Positions 31,296 to 38,882 of a stretch of 64,000 nt of DNA are shown here, one piece after another (position 1 is the stretch's first letter; every line of letters starts with the position of its first letter). Below the pieces are notes generated by a model, which was not told the origin of the DNA, did not search any database, and saw only the letters and a program-made list of their open reading frames with translations. Source of the DNA: JAAGZL01 sp050288625 (GTDB lineage: Bacteria; Pseudomonadota; Gammaproteobacteria; Chromatiales; Chromatiaceae); NCBI GenBank assembly GCA_050288625.1, contig JBNKEE010000036.1:49754-113753 (forward strand), given 5' to 3'. The translations under genes were made by a program, and so were the position numbers.

Positions 31296-32522
31296 ATGAT
31301 CTACCCCAGAGTTCTCGCTTTTGTACTGGCAGGCGGTGAGGGAACCCGTCTATATCCACTCACCGACATGCGATGCAAGCCGGCCATACCGTTTGGCGGG
31401 CGCTATAGACTGGTGGATTTCGTCCTCAGTAACCTGGTTAATTCACAAATATTCTCTATCTATCTGTTAGTACAGTATAAATCTCAGGCTCTGATCGAAC
31501 ATCTACACAAGGCCTGGGAGATGTCCCCCATGTTGGTTGAACAGTTTATTACCGAAGTCCCGCCCCAGAGATGCAATGGAGAGGAGGACTGGTTTCAGGG
31601 TACAGCAGATGCGGTATATCAGAACCGCTCATTGATAGATCAACACCAGGCGGACGTGGTTCTGGTGTTCGGTTCTGATCATATCTACCGCATGGACATT
31701 CGGCAGATGTTGAATTTTCATTTTTCCCAACAGGCGGATGTTACGGTAGCGGTAAAACCCGTGTCTATAATCGAATCTCAGCGATACGGTAATATTGAGA
31801 TAGATGAGTCTGCAAGAATAACGGGATTCCACGAAAAGCCGCAGGTACCGGTTACCATTCCTGATGATCCGGCCAAGATACTGGCATCAATGGGTAACTA
31901 TATATTTCGTGCAGATGTTCTGCGTGAAGCGCTGGATGCGGTGCATCGAAAAGGTGGCACTGACTTCGGCAGGCATGTATTGCCATGGTTGGTGGAGAAT
32001 CAACGCGCTTTGGCTTACGACATAACGAATAACCATGTACCAGGGGTTAAACCATATGAAGAAAAGGGGTACTGGTGTGATGTGGGTACCATAGAATCGT
32101 ATAAGCAGGCGCACGATGACATCCTGGGTATACAGCCACGCTTTGACATGTTCAATCCCAAGTGGCCGATACGTACATATCGTTATGACGGACCGGCAAC
32201 CAAAGTCGGGCGGCTTAATATGGACAACTGTCTCATCGGTGCCGGTTGTCTTATAGAAGCCGCTAAGTTACATAACAGCGTAGTGGGCTTGGAGGTTATG
32301 ATAGAAAAAAATGTTGAAATCAAGAACTGCGTTATTCTAGATTATGTGAAGATAGAACAGGGCTGTAAGATACGTAATGCCATCATAGACCGTTATAATG
32401 TTATTCCTGCTGGATCAGAGATAGGTTTTGATCCTGAGAAAGACCGGGAGCTCTACTGCCTAGATGAATCGGATATTGTGGTTGTTCCTTGCGGAGACAG
32501 GATGGTGTCCAGGGTTTACTAG
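31296..32522 (+). CDS. glgC: Glucose-1-phosphate adenylyltransferase
   Basis: 408 residues from the ATG at 31296, which places the nucleotide-binding motif in the usual position: FVLAGGEGTRLYPLTDMRCKPAIPFGG at residues 8-34. It makes ADP-glucose from glucose-1-phosphate and ATP, committing carbon to glycogen. The catalytic GSDHIYRMD, the sugar-phosphate-binding FHEKPQVP and YWCDVGTIESYKQAHDDIL are visible, and the C-terminal left-handed beta-helix (LIGAGCLIEAAKLHNSVVG, IKNCVILDYVKIEQGCKIRNAIID) is complete. Other glycogen genes are not adjacent. Longer starts (31245) would begin in a poorly conserved region. Confidence 0.96.
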   Translation: MIYPRVLAFVLAGGEGTRLYPLTDMRCKPAIPFGGRYRLVDFVLSNLVNSQIFSIYLLVQYKSQALIEHLHKAWEMSPMLVEQFITEVPPQRCNGEEDWFQGTADAVYQNRSLIDQHQADVVLVFGSDHIYRMDIRQMLNFHFSQQADVTVAVKPVSIIESQRYGNIEIDESARITGFHEKPQVPVTIPDDPAKILASMGNYIFRADVLREALDAVHRKGGTDFGRHVLPWLVENQRALAYDITNNHVPGVKPYEEKGYWCDVGTIESYKQAHDDILGIQPRFDMFNPKWPIRTYRYDGPATKVGRLNMDNCLIGAGCLIEAAKLHNSVVGLEVMIEKNVEIKNCVILDYVKIEQGCKIRNAIIDRYNVIPAGSEIGFDPEKDRELYCLDESDIVVVPCGDRMVSRVY

Positions 32523-32576
32523 TATTGAACATTCTGGAAAGATAAAAATAACTATTACGTCTGATATGTCTTAATC

Positions 32577-32993
32577 ATGTTAAAGATCTCCAGCAACGTC
32601 TCAATCCCTATAGAAGAGGTAGAGATTACTGCCATTCGTTCTCAAGGAGCAGGTGGCCAGAACGTAAATAAGGTATCTTCTGCTGTGCATTTGCGTTTTG
32701 ATGTGCGCTCATCATCACTGCCAGATTTTTATAAACGACGTCTTCTTGCGTTGAATGACCGGAGGTTGAGCAAGGATGGAGTGATTGTAATCAAGGCGCA
32801 GCGCTATCGCACCCAGGAAAAGAATAGAGGAGAAGGGTTGGATAGGCTGGTAGAGCTAGTCAAAAGTGTTGGAGTGGTTCAGAAGAAACGCAAACCGACC
32901 AAGCCTACTAAAGCGTCGCAAAAGAGACGCATGGATAATAAGACTAAACGTGGGCAGACCAAATCATTACGAGGCAGAGTGCGAGATCTTTAG
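32577..32993 (+). CDS. arfB: Alternative ribosome-rescue factor ArfB
   Basis: 138-residue peptidyl-tRNA hydrolase that frees stalled ribosomes. The N-terminal domain has the class I release-factor GGQ loop (RSQGAGGQNVNKVSSAVHLRF, GGQ at residues 26-28). The C-terminal tail from about 100 is basic (KKRKPTKPTKASQKRRMDNKTKRGQTKSLRGRVRD), which in characterised ArfB occupies the empty mRNA channel. It is 12 bp from the convergent kinase gene. Confidence 0.96.
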   Translation: MLKISSNVSIPIEEVEITAIRSQGAGGQNVNKVSSAVHLRFDVRSSSLPDFYKRRLLALNDRRLSKDGVIVIKAQRYRTQEKNRGEGLDRLVELVKSVGVVQKKRKPTKPTKASQKRRMDNKTKRGQTKSLRGRVRDL

Positions 32994-33005
32994 ACTGGAT
33001 CCCTA

Positions 33006-34280
33006 TTATATCAAGGAGGCAAGCAGTGACGTTTGCTCCAGTCGATCTGCTAGTATAGTTAGAAGCACCTTATGGAATGATGTCTGTAGTTGATTGGATG
33101 CCGATTGAATGGCATCCGATTTTATCTTTATTATGATGGTGTCTGAGTTGCTTATAACACTGGCGCTTCTGGGTTTCTTTTTACCGTGTATATATGCCAT
33201 CTCTCCAAAGCATTGACCGGTCTCTACTAGTCCTAGAAAAGAACCGTTCTTCATGATCCTGGCCTCACCAGCGGCCAGGATAAAGAGTGAATCTCCGATC
33301 TTGCCCTCTCTGATGAGAGAGCGCTCAGACTTAAACTTGCGCCAGTTGCTGATGCGAACAACTTCCCATAACTCCACATCGCTGAAATTCTTGAAAAACT
33401 CCAGGCCTTTAAGCATGTTGAACTGCTCGGTGTCTGACACATTTTCAGACGGTAATTCAAGTTGGCCGTGGGCTGCAGTTATATCCTGAGCAATATCGCT
33501 CCAGGTGGAGTATCTGTTTGTTGGCTCTTTTGCCATGCAGCGGTCTACAATCTTGGCCAGACACTCAGGTACATCAGGGCGTAATACGCTAAGTGGAGTC
33601 GGGTCTTCTTCTTTGATCTTGCGGATTAGTTCTGGTTGGTTTTTTGCGGAGAAGGGAAGACGGCCTGAGAAAAGCTGATACATTACTACACCTAGGGAGT
33701 AGATGTCAGTCTGGTGGTTTACCTCTTCTCCATTTATCTGTTCCGGCGACATATATGCCGGGGAGCCTACTGCCTCTAGGATCTGGGTGTGATCGGCATT
33801 CTCCATTAGCGCGGTGCCGAAATCGCTGACCTTTACATCACCATACTCATCAACCAGGAGATTGGCGGGTTTGATATCACGATGTATCACGCCGTGACGA
33901 TAACCATAATCCAGAGCGCTGCAACATTTGAATATGATGCCAACCACATCATCAAAGGGAAGCAGGGTTTTGGGTGTGCAGTACTTTTTCAGGGTATGGC
34001 CAGGTACGTACTCCATCACTATATAGTGGAGGTCATCTTCCTTGCCGGCGTCATAGACAGAAACGATGTGTGGGTGTCTCAACTTACCAGCCAGACTGGC
34101 CTCATTCATGAACATTTTTTGAAACTTGGAACCGTTCACAGGATCACTGAATACAGCCTGATGGGCGATCTTGATGGCCACTTTACCGCCGGTGAAAGGA
34201 TCTATTCCAAGGTAAACGGAACTGGTAGCGCCTTTGCCTATCAGCCTTTTGATATCGAATTTGCCTATGGTTTTGCGCAT
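33006..34280 (-). CDS. Ser/Thr protein kinase fused to a cyclic-nucleotide-binding domain
   Basis: 424 residues. The kinase domain (about 8-265) has the glycine loop IGKGATSSVYLG, the VAIKI lysine, the catalytic loop VIHRDIKPANLLVD, DFGTAL and an APE-like SPAYMSPEQ. A second domain (about 290-405) is of the CAP-effector type: LFILAAGEARIMKNG and the phosphate-binding-cassette-like FGEMAYIHGKKKPRSASVIS. The order suggests kinase activity tuned by cAMP, cGMP or a similar ligand, without a membrane anchor. Some CNBD modules have lost ligand binding, so the ligand is uncertain. AGGAAGAAG precedes the ATG. The FAH-family gene lies 23 bp upstream on the same strand. Confidence 0.92.
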   Translation of the reverse strand: MRKTIGKFDIKRLIGKGATSSVYLGIDPFTGGKVAIKIAHQAVFSDPVNGSKFQKMFMNEASLAGKLRHPHIVSVYDAGKEDDLHYIVMEYVPGHTLKKYCTPKTLLPFDDVVGIIFKCCSALDYGYRHGVIHRDIKPANLLVDEYGDVKVSDFGTALMENADHTQILEAVGSPAYMSPEQINGEEVNHQTDIYSLGVVMYQLFSGRLPFSAKNQPELIRKIKEEDPTPLSVLRPDVPECLAKIVDRCMAKEPTNRYSTWSDIAQDITAAHGQLELPSENVSDTEQFNMLKGLEFFKNFSDVELWEVVRISNWRKFKSERSLIREGKIGDSLFILAAGEARIMKNGSFLGLVETGQCFGEMAYIHGKKKPRSASVISNSDTIIIKIKSDAIQSASNQLQTSFHKVLLTILADRLEQTSLLASLI

Positions 34281-34303
34281 ATCTTCTTCCTGTGTGGTCA
34301 GTC

Positions 34304-35104
34304 CTAGCCCTTTACCTGGTTGGTCAACCTACCTATTTTTTCAATCTCTATTGTCACCACGTCTCCGTCAGATAAGAATATCGGTGGCTTGCGTGCAACC
34401 CCTACGCCCGGCGGTGTCCCTGTTAGTATAACCGTTCCTGGCATTAGGGTGCGGTCACGGCTAAGTTCGCTTATCAACGTGGCAACTGAAAAGATCATAT
34501 CGCTGCTGTTACCATCCTGCATAACTTCGTCGTTCAGTATGCATCTTATCTGCAGTTGCTGGGGATCAGATATCTCATCTGCTGTTACCAGGACCGGCCC
34601 CAATGGGCAGAATGTATCAAAACCCTTACCCCGAACCCATTGTCCACCTCCGCCATGCTTTTGCCAGCGTCGTGCAGATACATCATTAGCGCAGGTGTAA
34701 CCGAGAACATAGTCCAGAGCAATTTCAGTTGGGACATCAAGGGCAGCCTTGCCAATAATCACTGCCAGTTCCGCTTCAAAATCAACCTCTGGTCCCCATG
34801 TGGAGCATTTTGGTAGCTTGATGTGGTCTCTAGGATTGGTTACAGCGGCCGGGGGCTTCATGAAAAGAATGGGGTTTTCCGATACATCTTTACCAGTCTC
34901 TTTAGCGTGTTCGTGGTAGTTCAGACCGATACCAAGGATGTTGCTGGGTTCCAGCGGAGCTAGGATCTTCTTTACAGGTATTAATTCACCAGTTTGCTCT
35001 AATCCCTGGTAGAGGTCACCAGTAAGGATTTCAGCTGTATTTTTATCCTGTAGAACGCCATATCTGGTGGAGTTGTCGTGATCAATGAATCTGCTTATTC
35101 TCAT
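34304..35104 (-). CDS. Fumarylacetoacetate hydrolase (FAH) family protein
   Basis: 266 residues of the FAH fold used by fumarylpyruvate hydrolases, oxaloacetate tautomerases/decarboxylases and 2-keto acid hydratases. Conserved parts are LGIGLNYHEHAKETG, PILFMKPPAAV, the metal-ligand E-x-E in WGPEVDFEAELAVIIG, YTCANDVSARRWQ, GKGFDTFCPLGPVLV and LTGTPPGVGVARKPP. It would act on a beta-diketo or 2-oxo acid with Mg2+. It lies 23 bp upstream of the kinase gene on the same strand and is divergent from gabD (125-bp gap); a link with semialdehyde metabolism is possible but only inferred. Confidence 0.92.
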   Translation of the reverse strand: MRISRFIDHDNSTRYGVLQDKNTAEILTGDLYQGLEQTGELIPVKKILAPLEPSNILGIGLNYHEHAKETGKDVSENPILFMKPPAAVTNPRDHIKLPKCSTWGPEVDFEAELAVIIGKAALDVPTEIALDYVLGYTCANDVSARRWQKHGGGGQWVRGKGFDTFCPLGPVLVTADEISDPQQLQIRCILNDEVMQDGNSSDMIFSVATLISELSRDRTLMPGTVILTGTPPGVGVARKPPIFLSDGDVVTIEIEKIGRLTNQVKG

Positions 35105-35229
35105 CGTGAGCCCATGTGAGTAGCCTACATTTATAACTTTATCAGAGCGGCCTATTGAAAAATGTGATGCGCTCCAGGAACCAGTGAATATATATTATAG
35201 GTACTGTTGAGGAAAATAGAGATAAGACT

Positions 35230-36678
35230 ATGCAGCTAAATGACAGTGGTTTACTACGTGAGGCCTGTTACATAAACGGGAACTGGGTTTCAGCCGATGA
35301 TGGCACAACCAGAGAGGTTGTCAATCCAGCGAACGGTGAAGTATTGGCGTTGGTGCCAAATATGGGTGCTGTTGAGACCAGGAGGGCGATCGACCTGGCG
35401 CAGACGGCACTGTTCTCGTGGCAGGAGAAGACCGCTTCAGAACGTGCAGGGTTGTTGCGGAGTTGGTATGAGTTGATGCTGGAGCATAAACAGGATCTGG
35501 CTATCATTATGACTCTGGAGCAAGGTAAACCACTTGCGGAATCTCTGGGTGAAGTGTCCTATGGGGCCTCCTTCATTGAATGGTTTGCGGAAGAGGCTAA
35601 ACGTGTGTACGGCGATACCATACCAGCACATCAGGCGGATAAACGCATCGTGGTCATCAAACAGCCGGTAGGTGTGTGTGCCGCCATAACCCCCTGGAAC
35701 TTTCCTAACGCCATGATCACCAGAAAGGCAGGCGCTGCTCTAGCAGCAGGCTGCACCATGGTAATAAAACCAGCTGGGGATACTCCTCTATCTGCGTTAG
35801 CTCTTTGTGAATTGGCGCATCGGGCAGGTATACCGCAGGGTGTGCTGAATGTTGTCACAGGATCTGCCGCAGAGATAGGGGATGAACTCACATCTAACCC
35901 TATCGTGCGAAAGCTCTCTTTCACCGGATCAACCGAGGTTGGCCGGACCCTGTTGGCCAAGTGTTCAGATACAGTGAAAAAAGTCTCTATGGAGCTGGGC
36001 GGCAATGCGCCTTTTATCGTATTTGATGATGCGGATCTTGATGCAGCTGTGGAGGGGGCGATCCAATCAAAATACCGTAACACAGGTCAAACTTGTGTCT
36101 GCGCGAATCGTTTTCTGGTACAAGACAGCATCTACGAAGAATTTGCCAAAAAGCTTACTGCAGCTGTTAGTGAGATGAAGGTGGGCAATGGCATGGATCA
36201 TGGTGTTACTCAGGGGCCTTTGATCAATGAGGAGGCAGTGAAAAAAGTTGAAGAGCATATATCCGACGCAGTATCCAAAGGGGCACGCATACTGCTTGGG
36301 GGAGCCAGACATGAGTTGGGAGGAACATTCTTTCAACCAACTCTGATGGTGGACGTGTCATCCAGGATGCAAGTGGCACGAGAGGAGACCTTTGGTCCTG
36401 TAGCACCGCTATTTCGTTTTGATACCGAGGAGCAGGCCATAGAGATGGCCAATAACACAGAGTTTGGTCTCGCCGCCTACTTCTACAGCCAGAATCTTGG
36501 ACGAGTCTGGCGCGTGTCGGAGCAGTTGGAGTATGGCATGGTGGGAATAAACTCCGGGATCATCTCCACTGCCATCGCGCCATTTGGAGGGGTAAAACAG
36601 TCCGGGGTAGGGCGAGAGGGATCAAAATACGGTATAGAAGAGTATCTGGAGATTAAGTACCTCTGTATGGGTATTTGA
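35230..36678 (+). CDS. gabD: Succinate-semialdehyde dehydrogenase (NAD(P)+)
   Basis: 482-residue aldehyde dehydrogenase, closest in pattern to GabD. It oxidises succinate semialdehyde to succinate. Visible are ITPWNFPNAMITRKAGAALAAGC (cofactor), FTGSTEVGR, the catalytic glutamate in SMELGGNAPFIVFDDADLD, the catalytic Cys in RNTGQTCVCANRFLVQ, EETFGPVAPLFRFDTEEQAIEMANNTEFGLAAYFYS, and the GabD-type C-terminus GVGREGSKYGIEEYLEIKYLCMG. No transaminase (gabT) is adjacent. A strong hairpin follows. A purine-rich site with GAGGAAAATAGAGATAAG precedes the ATG. Confidence 0.95.
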   Translation: MQLNDSGLLREACYINGNWVSADDGTTREVVNPANGEVLALVPNMGAVETRRAIDLAQTALFSWQEKTASERAGLLRSWYELMLEHKQDLAIIMTLEQGKPLAESLGEVSYGASFIEWFAEEAKRVYGDTIPAHQADKRIVVIKQPVGVCAAITPWNFPNAMITRKAGAALAAGCTMVIKPAGDTPLSALALCELAHRAGIPQGVLNVVTGSAAEIGDELTSNPIVRKLSFTGSTEVGRTLLAKCSDTVKKVSMELGGNAPFIVFDDADLDAAVEGAIQSKYRNTGQTCVCANRFLVQDSIYEEFAKKLTAAVSEMKVGNGMDHGVTQGPLINEEAVKKVEEHISDAVSKGARILLGGARHELGGTFFQPTLMVDVSSRMQVAREETFGPVAPLFRFDTEEQAIEMANNTEFGLAAYFYSQNLGRVWRVSEQLEYGMVGINSGIISTAIAPFGGVKQSGVGREGSKYGIEEYLEIKYLCMGI

Positions 36679-36811
36679 TTGCCTAAACTCTGGCATCCCA
36701 GTACATAGTACATTACTTTGTATCCCTACACTCCAACATACGATCACCAGACAAGGCAGGAATGCAGAAGACGCAGGAGCAGTTTTCAGTCCGTACATCC
36801 GGTACATAAAT

Positions 36812-36837
36812 GGTGTGCCCATAAAGTTGGGCACACC
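36812..36837. terminator. Hairpin between gabD and the peroxidase gene
   Basis: GGTGTGCCCA (36812-36821) and TGGGCACACC (36828-36837) form a perfect 10-bp stem with a 6-nt loop between the convergent genes; probably ends both transcripts. Confidence 0.72.
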
Positions 36838-36847
36838 GCAAATACCT

Positions 36848-37834
36848 CTAGAAAGGTTTGGGTTGAGGCGTCTTATCGGTAGAAGGTGGTAGTATTGGTA
36901 ATCTGAAAGATGGCTGGTCTCCAGTTAGGGTCTTCAAAAAGGCAACGATTTTGGCGTTCTCCTCTTTACTGAATTTCTTACCTAGTTGCAGACGGCCCAT
37001 TATATCAACCGCCTCGGTTAGGGTCTCAGCTTCACCATCATGAAAGTATGGATAGGTCATCTCAACATTGCGCAAGGTCGGAACCTTGAACTTAAAGCGA
37101 TCCGCATCTTTTCCTGTTACAGCCACTAGACCTTCGGCGGGACTTTTGGCTTTGTACGGTTCGACTACGCCCATCTTCTGGAAGGAGTTGCCGCCTACTG
37201 CTGGTCCGTTGTGGCAGGCGGTGCAGCCGCTATTCTTAAATAGGTTATAACCAGCTACTTCATCTGCAGTTAGTGCTTTCTTATCGCCATTCAGCCACTT
37301 ATCAAAGCGAGAATTAGGCGTAACTAGCGTTTTCTCGAATTCGGCAATGGCGTCAGTAATCTTGTCTATATCCACACCTTCCTTACCAAATACCTGTTTA
37401 AATTCTGTGGTATAAGCAGGTATTGATTCCAGTACTTCTACGGCTAATTTGTGGGTAAATGCCATTTCTCCAGGATTGGCAATAGGGCCGCCAGCCTGGG
37501 CCTTGAGATCTTTTGCGCGACCATCCCAGAACTGGGCAAGGTTCATGCTGGAGTTGAGAACAGTGGGTGCGTTGATTGGTCCCTGTTGCCAGTGGTCTCC
37601 GATAGAGGTTTTAAGGTTGTCGGTACCGCCCATGCTAAGGTTGTGACAGGAGTTACATGAAATAAAGCCTGATTTGGAGAGACGTGGATCAAAATAGAGT
37701 TTTTTGCCTAATTCAGCCATGGCTTTGTTGATGCCCTGTGCCGGCTCAATGGGTTGAATGGGTTCCTTAGCTGAGATGTCAGTTACACCCATGGTGAGAG
37801 TTGCAGCAATGGCTACAGTCAATATTTTATTCAT
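36848..37834 (-). CDS. Di-haem cytochrome c peroxidase
   Basis: 328 residues with a signal peptide (about 1-22, ending ISA). Two CxxCH haem sites are present: CNSCHNLSMGG (near residue 60) and CTACHNGPAVGG (near 205). Family stretches are LGKKLYFDPRLSKSGFISC, NAPTVLNSSMNLAQFWDGRA, LRNVEMTYPYFHDGEAETLTEAVDIM and KIVAFLKTLTGD. The enzyme reduces H2O2 in the periplasm with electrons from a c-type cytochrome or azurin. An imperfect FNR-like palindrome lies about 130 bp upstream. Di-haem peroxidases are often induced under low oxygen. Confidence 0.95.
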   Translation of the reverse strand: MNKILTVAIAATLTMGVTDISAKEPIQPIEPAQGINKAMAELGKKLYFDPRLSKSGFISCNSCHNLSMGGTDNLKTSIGDHWQQGPINAPTVLNSSMNLAQFWDGRAKDLKAQAGGPIANPGEMAFTHKLAVEVLESIPAYTTEFKQVFGKEGVDIDKITDAIAEFEKTLVTPNSRFDKWLNGDKKALTADEVAGYNLFKNSGCTACHNGPAVGGNSFQKMGVVEPYKAKSPAEGLVAVTGKDADRFKFKVPTLRNVEMTYPYFHDGEAETLTEAVDIMGRLQLGKKFSKEENAKIVAFLKTLTGDQPSFRLPILPPSTDKTPQPKPF

Positions 37835-37959
37835 TAAGGGATTCCTCCTCTTTTTTATGCCAGTGGAAGATGCAGTGTGAAATTTTTTTCTGGCTTCTGT
37901 TTTCTCCCGAAAAAAACATTATTCACACGGAGGAATAACTTAGAATTAATCTAAATCTA

Positions 37960-37978
37960 GAGCATTGATAATGCTCAA
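37960..37978. promoter_or_regulatory. Possible FNR-like palindrome upstream of the peroxidase gene
   Basis: GAGCATT (37960-37966) and AATGCTC (37970-37976) are perfect 7-bp arms. The overlapping TTGAT-AATG-CTCAA (37965-37978) matches the FNR consensus except for one base. It is 126 bp from the peroxidase start, farther than usual, so the assignment is tentative. Confidence 0.35.
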
Positions 37979-38100
37979 TTATGGGAACAAAATTCTTATT
38001 ATTGGTCGTATAAGCGTAATCTGCTGTGGAGTAGTTTCGCTGGAGAGCTGGTATGAAGAATATCTGGCCGGAGATATGCGAGGATCGATAGACTCTGCAG

Positions 38101-38592
38101 TTATTGCATGTTTATCCCTTTCTCTTGTAAGCGAGTCATATCCTTCTGAAATGCAGGTGGACCATAAGCCATGAGCTTTTGTTGTTTTAGGAATCTACCA
38201 TTCTCAACGACCTGTTCAGTAAAAACCAGAGGTCTCATATTCTTTTCAGAGAATTGCTTCAGCCATTCCAGTGAACGTGGAGGGATCCTTTTTCCAACCG
38301 GTACAGCCAGATCAACAGGTATACCATTCCATTTTAATTTCTTGAAGATGACTATCACCTTTGCGTTATTCGGTTTCATCCATTCTGGAAGTGGGCTATT
38401 GGGAAGGATCCATCCACACTTGAAATCATGGCATGGGTCTTTAGGGCGGTTTTCATAATCATCGCACCCATTGCCGGTGCTATGTGGGCATGGATGTCCA
38501 GGGTATACCGGCACATCTCCGATAATCATCTGAACCCAACCATCGCAGCATCCAGTACATGGTTGGCATATCCTAGTGGACATATCATTCAA
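38101..38592 (-). CDS. YkgJ-like cysteine-cluster protein
   Basis: Up to 163 residues. The start may be TTG at 38592, with GAGGGATC upstream, or ATG at 38583. An N-terminal cluster of cysteines follows the YkgJ pattern: C-x2-C-x2-CC (ICQPCTGCCDGW), then HPCPHSTGNGCDDYENRPKDPCHDFKCGW. YkgJ-type proteins are thought to bind an Fe-S cluster or zinc through these residues; the function is unknown. The C-terminal part (VPVGKRIPPRSLEWLKQFSEKN) looks like a small helical domain. It stands alone, downstream of an unassigned region. Confidence 0.75.
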   Translation of the reverse strand: MNDMSTRICQPCTGCCDGWVQMIIGDVPVYPGHPCPHSTGNGCDDYENRPKDPCHDFKCGWILPNSPLPEWMKPNNAKVIVIFKKLKWNGIPVDLAVPVGKRIPPRSLEWLKQFSEKNMRPLVFTEQVVENGRFLKQQKLMAYGPPAFQKDMTRLQEKGINMQ

Positions 38593-38882
38593 TTTTTATG
38601 ATCCCTCGTAGTTGTTAGGTAATATAGAGTAAGATTATCAACGGTAGTTTTATTTGTGTATATAGCTTTCCCTATTTATAAGAATATTTGTAGCACGTTT
38701 TGTACACGGTTTGTCTTGTCTATCTCTTATCGCTCTAAGAGACCTAATTAATAAAGGCACAAAATACATTAGTAGGGATATGGAAAATGTGTAATTGTTA
38801 GCTATATTTAAAATCCTATTCTATAGGAAAGCCTGTACGGTAAGGTTATTATAATGAGACAGGTTGTCGGAAGAGAAATTAG
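38593..38882. other. Intergenic region upstream of the HD-GYP receptor gene
   Basis: 290 bp, AT-rich, without a gene. TCCTAT/ATAGGA (38814-38828) is a short perfect palindrome. TATAAT (38850-38855) lies 28 bp before the ATG of the receptor gene but has no convincing -35 partner. Confidence 0.4.

Noticed and set aside
37965..38174. 69-residue plus-strand open frame between the peroxidase and YkgJ-like genes
   Set aside because: No ribosome-binding site, overlaps the 3' end of the YkgJ-like gene on the other strand and starts inside a palindrome.
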